Assembly (NCBI GenBank): GCA_018302185.1
Contig: JAGVZX010000035.1
Span: forward strand, 1-12,131
Length of the DNA: 12,131 nucleotides
Source: Candidatus Woesearchaeota archaeon
Lineage (GTDB): Archaea > Nanobdellota > Nanobdellia > Woesearchaeales > UBA10200
Reading direction: 5' to 3'
Part shown: in pieces, positions 1 through 4,468 of the stretch
Position numbering within the stretch: position 1 is the stretch's first letter
Layout of the letters: each line of letters starts with the position of its first letter
Made by a program: the position numbers and the translations under genes
Notes under the pieces: model-generated
Databases searched by the model: none
Told to the model about the DNA's origin: nothing
What the model saw: only the letters and a program-made list of their open reading frames with translations

Positions 1-69
1 ACAAGGACACAGGACCTTGGATTCTATGCAAAGATGGCAAGCTGCGAAGTTAAGTTTATTGAGTACTAG
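1..69 (+). CDS. C-terminal fragment of an unidentified protein
   Basis: An open frame runs from the first base of the window to a TAG stop at 67-69 and encodes 22 residues ending in ASCEVKFIEY. The peptide looks like an ordinary folded-domain tail, with mixed hydrophobic and charged residues. It ends in front of a hairpin and a convergent gene, as a real gene end would. I do not recognise the family. It could also be a chance open frame, since only 66 bases are visible. Confidence 0.5.
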   Translation, partial: TRTQDLGFYAKMASCEVKFIEY

Positions 70-70
70 G

Positions 71-91
71 ATTTTATTAGAGCAATAAAAT
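71..91. terminator. Hairpin between convergent genes
   Basis: ATTTTATT at 71-78 and AATAAAAT at 84-91 form a perfect 8-bp A/T stem with a 5-base loop. It sits between the stop of the rightward gene (69) and the stop of the leftward U32 gene (115). A second 6-bp stem (GCTTAG at 101-106 with CTAAGC at 115-120) overlaps the U32 stop codon. Being symmetric, the first hairpin could end transcription from either side. Archaeal termination depends mainly on T-runs, so the role is inferred. Confidence 0.35.
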
Positions 92-114
92 AGAATTTAG
101 GCTTAGGTTCAAAG

Positions 115-1386
115 CTAAGCGCTTCTTTCCACAACAACAAATAGCTTGTCATTTTTTCTTATCTTTTCTTTTATTGGAATAGTTATATCTGCGCCCTTGC
201 CTGCAATATTAACAGCTTTATCGCCTGATGATATGCTGCTAACTTTGCCTTCCACAAAGCCTGTTGTCGGTCCTGTAATTATGACCTCATCTCCTACTTT
301 AATTTTATCAGCCTCAATGATAAATTCACCGACTTTAGATTTGCTGAAATAATTCTTGGCTTTGCCTACATATATTTTCTCTTTCGTTGCTTTTGAGCCT
401 GCTGCGTTACTCCATTCTCCTAATTTCTTTCCTAAGTAATATCCTCCATGCCAGAATCCTCTGTTATAAACTTCTTCTAATCTTTTTGTCCATGCATCAA
501 TCTTCTCTTTGGTATAAGATATATATTTTCCATCAGATTTTCCATTGAGATAGCAGTCAGCAGCTTCCCTATACACCTTGGTTACAGTATAAACATAATC
601 TGCTTTCTTTCCTCTGCCTTCTATCTTCAGCACAGAAACTCCTGCTTCAAGGATCTTATCAATAAAGCCTATTGTGCAAAGGTCTTTTGGCGACATTATA
701 TATTTGTTATCAACAACAAGCTCAACTCCTGTTTCTTCATCTGTTACCTTATATGCCCTTCTGCAGTTCTGTAAGCACAATCCTCGATTTGCAGATGCAT
801 TATAAGTAGCTAAGCTCATATAGCATTTGCCTGAGATTGACACGCATAATGCTCCGTGAGCAAATAATTCGATCTTGACCAGCTCGCCTGCAGGACCGCA
901 GATATTTTTAGTCTTGATATCATCGCAGATCTTTTTTATCTGCTGGATAGAAAGCTCTCTTGCAAGCACAACAACATCTGCATATTGAGAGTAGAATTTA
1001 ACTGCTTCAATGTTGCTGACATTAAGCTGTGTAGAGATATGCACCTCAATGCCCACAGAATGCGCATAAGAGATCGCTGCAATATCGCTTGCGATTATCG
1101 CAGTTACTCCTGCTGCTTTTGCTGCATCGATGAGCTTTTTCATCAACGATAGGTCATGGTCATAAAGGATTGTGTTGACTGTAAGATAGCTCTTAACATC
1201 ATTCTCTTTACATATCTTTGAGATCTTAGGCAAGTTAGAGAGTTTGAAATTGTTTGCTGCCCTTGCCCTCATGTTAAGATGCTCAACGCCGAAATACACA
1301 GAATCAGCACCAGCCTTTATTGCTGCAGCTAGACATTCAAAGCTTCCTGCCGGAGACATTATCTCTGCATGATTTTTATTTGCCAT
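115..1386 (-). CDS. Peptidase U32 family protein (TrhP/RlhA/YhbU-like)
   Basis: The 423-residue protein carries the U32 signature at residues 173-191 (E-x-F-x2-G-A-L-C-x4-G-K-C-x-M-S). Cys181, Cys188, Cys204 and Cys208 match the cysteine set that characterised U32 proteins such as TrhP and RlhA need for RNA hydroxylation, probably as an iron-sulfur site. A second family block, IEGRGKKADYVYTVTKVYR, starts at residue 255. The N-terminal 170 residues look like a TIM-barrel half (MSPAGSFECLAAAIKAGADSVYFG). The C-terminal 90 residues look like a small beta-barrel, which many members have. There is no signal peptide, so it is cytosolic. Family membership is clear; whether it hydroxylates tRNA or rRNA, or acts as a protease, cannot be told from sequence. 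The ATG at 1386 lies about 30 bases from a TATA-like element at 1411-1420, which suggests a leaderless or nearly leaderless message. Confidence 0.93.
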   Translation of the reverse strand: MANKNHAEIMSPAGSFECLAAAIKAGADSVYFGVEHLNMRARAANNFKLSNLPKISKICKENDVKSYLTVNTILYDHDLSLMKKLIDAAKAAGVTAIIASDIAAISYAHSVGIEVHISTQLNVSNIEAVKFYSQYADVVVLARELSIQQIKKICDDIKTKNICGPAGELVKIELFAHGALCVSISGKCYMSLATYNASANRGLCLQNCRRAYKVTDEETGVELVVDNKYIMSPKDLCTIGFIDKILEAGVSVLKIEGRGKKADYVYTVTKVYREAADCYLNGKSDGKYISYTKEKIDAWTKRLEEVYNRGFWHGGYYLGKKLGEWSNAAGSKATKEKIYVGKAKNYFSKSKVGEFIIEADKIKVGDEVIITGPTTGFVEGKVSSISSGDKAVNIAGKGADITIPIKEKIRKNDKLFVVVERSA

Positions 1387-1410
1387 AATAAGTAAAATAA
1401 CCCATGCTTG

Positions 1411-1421
1411 TTTATAAATAT
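1411..1421. promoter_or_regulatory. TATA-like element, possibly bidirectional
   Basis: TTTATAAATAT reads as a plausible archaeal TATA box on either strand. Leftward, its centre is about 30 bases from the U32 start codon and fits a leaderless start. Rightward, a start about 27 bases away falls near 1443, just before the long helix of the candidate RNA at 1456. Which direction is used cannot be decided by eye. Confidence 0.45.
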
Positions 1422-1442
1422 TTATTCAAACAGAAGTTAATA

Positions 1443-1655
1443 ATGGGATATACTGGCAGCTGCCGCCAATTTAGTTGGCACAAATCCAGTAACTAAGAGA
1501 ATGTTGCGACGGGCAATGGCAACCATTGACTAAACTAGAAACACTTCAGATAATTTACCCACTAACACAGCTACTTTCCAAAGAATAGAGGAGGAGCAAC
1601 TCAGAATATAACCAAAGCCAGTGCCAACTGCGGCAGCTGCATCGTAAATTTTTGC
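1443..1655 (+). ncRNA. Candidate structured RNA closed by a long-range helix
   Basis: Bases 1456-1466 pair perfectly with 1630-1640 (11 bp, GC-rich), and bases 1473-1481 pair perfectly with 1621-1629 (9 bp). They are separated only by a 6-base bulge (1467-1472) on the 5' side. This 20-bp helix encloses about 140 bases with smaller hairpins: GTTGC 1503-1507 with GCAAC 1519-1523, or the alternative CAATGG 1514-1519 with CCATTG 1523-1528; also GAG 1591-1593 with CTC 1600-1602. A TATA-like element lies about 27 bases before 1443, and AAATTTTT at 1647-1653 could end the transcript. GC content is clearly higher than in the flanks. There is no credible reading frame. I looked for RNase P, SRP and tRNA signatures and could not match any convincingly. 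The ends are approximate, and the strand is inferred from the TATA and the T-run. Confidence 0.4.
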
Positions 1656-1680
1656 TGTGTGCAAAGAACAAATGCTAACA

Positions 1681-1692
1681 TTTATATATTAG
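1681..1692 (+). promoter_or_regulatory. TATA box of the Met-rich/cupredoxin operon
   Basis: TTTATATATTAG is a good archaeal TATA element, and the same 12 bases occur at 8585-8596 before the dsbA-like gene. Transcription would start near 1711, giving a leader of about 85 bases before the ATG at 1797. Strand and start site are inferred from the distance. Confidence 0.6.
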
Positions 1693-1694
1693 TG

Positions 1695-1709
1695 TTACAT
1701 TCCTTGTAA
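1695..1709. promoter_or_regulatory. Inverted-repeat operator TTACA-N5-TGTAA
   Basis: The perfect inverted repeat TTACA(1695-1699)-TTCCT-TGTAA(1705-1709) lies between the TATA box and the expected transcription start, a position that would block RNA polymerase. The same repeat occurs at 8609-8623. The 20 bases 1695-1714 and 8609-8628 agree at 17 positions. BlaI/MecI/CopY repressors bind inverted TACA/TGTA half sites, and such a gene lies at 8085-8450. Binding is inferred; the spacer is longer than the two bases usual for bacterial sites. Confidence 0.6.
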
Positions 1710-1796
1710 AGCTTTGAGTTTGCAGCTGCATTTTTTAATTGGACATCTTTAATACCAGATTAATACGGACTTTAACAGAAACAGGATGATGCATAG

Positions 1797-2495
1797 ATGA
1801 AGAAACAGAAATTTTCAGAAGAAAAGCATATGCTGATGACAAGCGGCTATACTCTTGCTGCATTCATTATCATTTTAGCATTATATTACTTGCTTCCGTT
1901 CAAGCTGCCTGAAACAAATTCCTTAATAAGAAACTCACAATACGCAATCTACCTAATTTTGACAGCAGTCTTAAGCGCAGGATTGATGCATTATGTATAT
2001 GATTATTACAAATATATGAGCTGTATGATTGGCATGATGGTAGGCATGACAGTTGGCATGATCTCTGGCCTGATGGTAGGTTATTACATCTCATTGACAA
2101 ACGGGATGTTCACAGGCACAGTCTCAGGGATGCTAGTCGGCATTTTAGTAGGAGTTGTTGCTGGCAGATTATCTGGGATAATGGCTGTCATGGAAGGATT
2201 CATGGCAGGTGTCATGGGAGGCCAGATGGGCGCAATGCTTGGCACGATGATGAGATATGACCATTTGACTTTATTCAATCCATTTTTATTTGTAAATTAT
2301 GTTGCATTGATCTTTGGCTTTGTATATTTAGTGTACACAGAAACAAGGAAGTACAGCATTGAAGCAGAATCACATCCAGATAATGTTGCAAGGATTGAAA
2401 GGCACAAGCTGCCATTTGTTGTTTGCACAGTTGCAGTAACTTTGATCTTGTTTTGGGTTATCGCTTATGGTCCAAGGACAGGATTCTTAGCATGA
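1797..2495 (+). CDS. Met/Gly-rich multi-pass membrane protein, probably copper-related
   Basis: This 232-residue protein has membrane segments at about residues 15-33, 48-64, 158-180 and 205-224. Between them is a long Met/Gly-rich hydrophobic stretch (74-152), with runs such as GMMVGMTVGMISGLMVG and MGGQMGAMLGTMM that suggest two or three packed helices. The GxxxG-like spacing allows tight helix contacts, and Met sulfurs are common Cu(I) ligands. Cys76 sits at the start of the stretch. I recall similar Met-rich membrane proteins beside cupredoxin genes in bacteria, and here a cupredoxin-type lipoprotein follows after only 9 bases. A role in copper transfer or tolerance is inferred. The start is preceded by AGGATGA about 7 bases upstream, and the gene has its own TATA box and operator at 1681-1709. 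Confidence 0.75.
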   Translation: MKKQKFSEEKHMLMTSGYTLAAFIIILALYYLLPFKLPETNSLIRNSQYAIYLILTAVLSAGLMHYVYDYYKYMSCMIGMMVGMTVGMISGLMVGYYISLTNGMFTGTVSGMLVGILVGVVAGRLSGIMAVMEGFMAGVMGGQMGAMLGTMMRYDHLTLFNPFLFVNYVALIFGFVYLVYTETRKYSIEAESHPDNVARIERHKLPFVVCTVAVTLILFWVIAYGPRTGFLA

Positions 2496-2504
2496 GGTAA
2501 TAGG

Positions 2505-2711
2505 ATGATCAAGAGAATAAAAACAGATAAAAATATCAGAATAAGCAGATTATCAATAGTAGTAATTTTAATAATATCAGTCATGTTAATGATAAGCTCA
2601 TGCTCAAACAATTCTCCGCAACCTGCAGAAAAATCTAAGATAAACAATCCTTACTTGCAGAAATTAGCTGATGAGAAGAACAAAGCACCAGTATGCAGCA
2701 GATTTCACTAA
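2505..2711 (+). CDS. Lipoprotein N-terminal half (signal peptide and linker), frame-broken
   Basis: The 68-residue frame has a basic N-terminus, a hydrophobic core (about residues 16-30, LSIVVILIISVMLMISS) and a lipobox-like end at Cys33 (MISSC), followed by a polar linker. It then stops abruptly with CSRFH. The cupredoxin domain that should follow starts in a different frame at 2693, with a 19-base overlap. Joined at about residue 62 (KAPV + QQISLKVYS), the two halves would make a typical secreted cupredoxin lipoprotein of about 150 residues. The simplest reading is a one-base deletion near 2690, either a true mutation or an assembly error. The start lies 9 bases after the preceding stop, and the ribosome site overlaps that stop (GAGGT), so the genes form one operon. 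Confidence 0.6.
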   Translation: MIKRIKTDKNIRISRLSIVVILIISVMLMISSCSNNSPQPAEKSKINNPYLQKLADEKNKAPVCSRFH

Positions 2712-2959
2712 AAGTATACAGCGACCTCTATGAGCCTGCAAACATCAGGCTTAAGAAAGGAATCCCTGCAAGATTCAACATACAGAGCATAAACAACACA
2801 GGGTGTGGAAGGACATTAGTAATGCCAGGACTAAATGTCTACAAGGAACTCCCTGAAAACGGCGAGCTTGTAGTTGAGGCAATGCCTGATAAAGTCGGTG
2901 AAAGCCTCATCACATGCAGCATGGGGATGTTCTCTGGAAAAGTTATTGTTGAGGAATGA
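2693..2959 (+). CDS. Cupredoxin-like domain, C-terminal half of the broken lipoprotein
   Basis: Residues 1-88 show the small cupredoxin pattern: a first strand with YEPANIRLKKGIPARF, then GCGRTLVMPGLNV at 37-49, and CSMGMFSGKVIVEE at 75-88. Cys38, Cys75, Met77 and Met79 are the plausible copper ligands. The pattern [CG]-x-LVIP... CGMGMxxGxIxV is familiar from cupredoxin domains in heavy-metal transport proteins. The frame has its own ATG but no signal peptide, which would leave a copper protein in the cytosol. This supports it being the continuation of the lipoprotein frame at 2505. The stop lies 5 bases from the stop of the convergent C39-like gene. Confidence in the domain is high; confidence that the frame is translated on its own is low. 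Confidence 0.75.
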   Translation: MQQISLKVYSDLYEPANIRLKKGIPARFNIQSINNTGCGRTLVMPGLNVYKELPENGELVVEAMPDKVGESLITCSMGMFSGKVIVEE

Positions 2960-2964
2960 GAAGA

Positions 2965-3576
2965 TTAACTATACTTAGCCTTAGCTCTTCTTATTGCTTC
3001 TTTTATAGGGATGGCATTATGAGATGATAACAGGAATTCTCTCAATAGATTATTGCTTCTTCTGATCAGCTGCGGACAATATTTTAGAAGATTTCTTAGA
3101 TTAATTATGCCTTTTGATAAAGTATCTGAACTTATTGTCCTGATTCTTCCATCCCAAGGGTCATAAATCTTATAGCCATCCTTAGTCCATTGAATCACTA
3201 TTATAAAATGCGGTGCATGCGTAATTTTCCATAATGCAAAAGAATCCACATAAAGAATAACAGGCGATATCTTTATCAGATTATTGATTAGATTCAAGCC
3301 GATCTTTTTATGAATCACATTGATTTTATTGGAAAATTTGAATTTATTGATTAGATTCAAGAACCTACAATTATCAACATAAAAATCGAGCTCTAGATCA
3401 TAATTTTTGGCTATAAAATCTAGATGCCCTATAGTAAAATTATCTTTAGAAAAATTCATGGCATAACTAATTGTCCTTAATTCTGCATCTTTAGAAATCT
3501 TCTCTTCAGTTAATTGTAATAAGTCCACCGCCAAACAAGTTTCAAAAGTAGCCTGTGCATAATTTTGTATCTTCAT
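2965..3576 (-). CDS. C39-like papain-fold cysteine peptidase with antitoxin-like tail
   Basis: The 203-residue protein has a Gln8...Cys14 pair near the N-terminus (QATFETCLAVDLL), with the six-residue separation used for the oxyanion Gln and nucleophile in C39 peptidases. Further on, APHFIIVIQWTKDGYKIYDPWDG (121-143) supplies His123 and Asp139 as the rest of the triad. There is no signal peptide or ABC-transporter domain, so this is a stand-alone C39-like domain of unknown substrate. The last 26 residues, from LREFLLSSHN at 178 onward, are nearly the same as the end of the antitoxin encoded at 4026-4235, and the DNA matches as well. This tail is not part of a normal C39 domain. An AT-rich element centred near 3602 fits a leaderless start. 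Confidence 0.75.
   Translation of the reverse strand: MKIQNYAQATFETCLAVDLLQLTEEKISKDAELRTISYAMNFSKDNFTIGHLDFIAKNYDLELDFYVDNCRFLNLINKFKFSNKINVIHKKIGLNLINNLIKISPVILYVDSFALWKITHAPHFIIVIQWTKDGYKIYDPWDGRIRTISSDTLSKGIINLRNLLKYCPQLIRRSNNLLREFLLSSHNAIPIKEAIRRAKAKYS
2977..3045 (-). repeat. Copy A of a 69-base duplicated 3' gene end
   Basis: Bases 2977-3045 align without gaps to 4041-4109, with 59 of 69 identical by my count. Both copies encode LREFLLSSHN(A/T)IPI(K/D)EAIRRAKAK near the C-terminus of a protein on the minus strand. Six of the ten differences are silent or conservative enough to leave the peptide almost unchanged, so the copies appear to be kept under selection or to be recently duplicated. 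Confidence 0.85.
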
Positions 3577-3696
3577 ATCATTAATAACCCATGGCTGCTT
3601 TATTAATCTTGCGCCATCGGTTTATTTGAGAGATGTGCAAAAGAAAGGTTTCAAAAGATCATAGTAAAGAAAGTTACATAAGAATAATAATTTTAT

Positions 3697-4038
3697 TTAT
3701 CCAAACCCATCTGCGCCAATCGTAATCAAGATATGTTTTATCTCATCAATTGTCTTTTGCTGATGGTTTTTGTCAGACATTCTCACAAATGTTAATAATA
3801 AATCAGTAAGCTCTTTCTCACTAAAGCACTTAAGCTTATATCCATCTGTGATAAAATAGAACCTGAAATTTTTGTACTTTAGCTCTTTAATCACTATGCC
3901 CCCTACAGTGCCAAGAAGTTTTCCCTTATGTGGAGAAGCTTCAAGCGATTTTAAATATTGCAAAACCTCTACGCTTTCTTGCTTGAATTTTTTATCGATT
4001 TCTTCAGAGAGAGAATCAACAATTTCTACTTTTGCCAT
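3697..4038 (-). CDS. RelE/HigB-like toxin of a type II toxin-antitoxin pair
   Basis: The 113-residue protein has the RelE/ParE-superfamily layout: N-terminal helices (KFKQESVEVLQYLKSLEASPHKGKLL), then beta strands around VIKELKYKNFRFYFITDGYKLKCF, and a basic C-terminal helix (MSDKNHQQKTIDEIKHIL). The last part resembles HigB/Gp49-type toxins, which cut mRNA on the ribosome. Its start codon overlaps the end of the antitoxin gene by 13 bases (4026-4038), the tight coupling usual for such pairs. Family assignment rests on pattern and context; catalytic residues are not certain, because this superfamily keeps few invariant positions. The C-terminal ITIGADGFG extension is unexplained. Confidence 0.75.
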   Translation of the reverse strand: MAKVEIVDSLSEEIDKKFKQESVEVLQYLKSLEASPHKGKLLGTVGGIVIKELKYKNFRFYFITDGYKLKCFSEKELTDLLLTFVRMSDKNHQQKTIDEIKHILITIGADGFG

Positions 4039-4235
4039 TTAGCTTTAGCTCTTCTTATCGCTTCGTCTATAGGGATGGTGTTATGAGATGATAACAAAAA
4101 TTCCCTTAACTGCGCTTTTACAGCCAAGTCATAAATTCTCCTGATTATATTGTCATAAGTATCTTCCTTTGTGCCAAAGGTGCCTATCATTCGCTTTGTT
4201 TCAGTGCTTAGCTGGATTGTAGTTGTAGTTGTCAT
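4026..4235 (-). CDS. Ribbon-helix-helix antitoxin
   Basis: I place the start at 4235, giving 69 residues (MTTTTTIQLSTETK...AKWQK). The frame is open further upstream, but that part crosses the promoter and the divergent aldolase remnant. The N-terminus has a short beta strand (TTTIQLS) followed by two helices (TETKRMIGTFG, EDTYDNIIRRIYDLA), the ribbon-helix-helix arrangement of DNA-binding antitoxins. The C-terminal LREFLLSSHNTIPIDEAIRRAKAKW would wrap the toxin. A TATA-like element and a 13-base palindrome lie directly upstream, which suggests autorepression with leaderless or short-leader translation. Its tail is duplicated on the C39-like protein at 2965-3576. Confidence 0.75.
   Translation of the reverse strand: MTTTTTIQLSTETKRMIGTFGTKEDTYDNIIRRIYDLAVKAQLREFLLSSHNTIPIDEAIRRAKAKWQK
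4041..4109 (-). repeat. Copy B of the 69-base duplicated 3' gene end
   Basis: This is the antitoxin copy of the repeat described at 2977-3045. It encodes the toxin-neutralising tail of the antitoxin. The matching region stops shortly upstream of the LREF codons, so the ribbon-helix-helix part is not duplicated. Confidence 0.85.
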
Positions 4236-4236
4236 T

Positions 4237-4268
4237 CTATAGCCATTATAGCAGCTATAGTATATAAG
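4237..4268 (-). promoter_or_regulatory. Antitoxin promoter and probable autoregulatory operator
   Basis: TATAGCAGCTATA at 4247-4259 is a 13-base palindrome, and a third half site TATAGC lies at 4238-4243. A leftward TATA element (CTTATATAC on the minus strand) lies at about 4260-4268, some 27 bases before the antitoxin start at 4235. Repeated half sites under a toxin-antitoxin promoter are what a ribbon-helix-helix antitoxin normally binds. The binding is inferred. Confidence 0.5.
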
Positions 4269-4299
4269 CTTTACGGTTTTTTTAAGCAAATAAAAGCAA

Positions 4300-4311
4300 C
4301 ATTTATATTTA
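4300..4311 (+). promoter_or_regulatory. Orphan TATA box of the aldolase remnant
   Basis: CATTTATATTTA is a good TATA element whose centre lies about 28 bases before the ATG at 4334, the spacing expected for leaderless archaeal mRNA. It now reads into a truncated gene and then toward the 909-residue protein. Confidence 0.5.
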
Positions 4312-4333
4312 TCATCCAACAACCATAAAGCAT

Positions 4334-4402
4334 ATGGACCAAAAACTAAAACGCGGATTTGCAAGCGACAATAGTGCAGAAGTTCATCCTGATAATTTCT
4401 GA
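4334..4402 (+). pseudogene. 5' remnant of a threonine-aldolase-type gene
   Basis: An ATG at 4334 opens a frame of 22 codons, MDQKLKRGFASDNSAEVHPDN-F, ending in TGA at 4400-4402. The sequence FASDN-x-(A/S)-x-VHP is the N-terminal block of low-specificity threonine aldolases and related beta-eliminating lyases (fold type I, PLP enzymes), which are normally about 340 residues. Everything after the first 20 codons is missing. A TATA box at leaderless distance precedes it, so the intact gene was probably functional. The break lies near 4398, where the next sequence is the AT-rich leader of the 909-residue gene. I infer that insertion or recombination cut the gene here. A chance match of this motif with a properly spaced promoter is unlikely but possible. 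Confidence 0.6.
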
Positions 4403-4440
4403 AGATTAGGGGTATCACATAAGGTAGAGAACAAAAAACA

Positions 4441-4448
4441 TTAAAATA
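4441..4448 (+). promoter_or_regulatory. TATA-like element of the 909-residue gene
   Basis: TTAAAATA is centred about 25 bases before the ATG at 4469, and there is no Shine-Dalgarno match in the leader. Together these suggest a leaderless message. Confidence 0.4.
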
Positions 4449-4468
4449 CCAACTCTTTTATTAAGATT

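Noticed and set aside
1443..1496. Short frame starting ATG at 1443 (17 codons) and nearby open frames with several Cys
   Set aside because: They lie in the arms of the long helix, have no ribosome site, and end quickly; the pairing explains the sequence better than coding does.
1590..1650. Possible SRP or RNase P RNA signature (GGAGGAGCAAC, CAGAATA)
   Set aside because: The short resemblances are not in the order or pairing context those RNAs require; kept only as an unassigned RNA.
1388..3600. Shared CATGGGTTATT upstream of the U32 and C39-like genes on the minus strand
   Set aside because: An 11-base match in AT-rich promoter DNA without symmetry is weak, and the spacing to each start differs little from chance placement.
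4236..4418. Longer antitoxin frame starting at 4418
   Set aside because: The extra 61 residues cross the antitoxin promoter, palindrome and the divergent aldolase remnant, and are unlike an antitoxin; the start at 4235 fits the fold and the TATA spacing.
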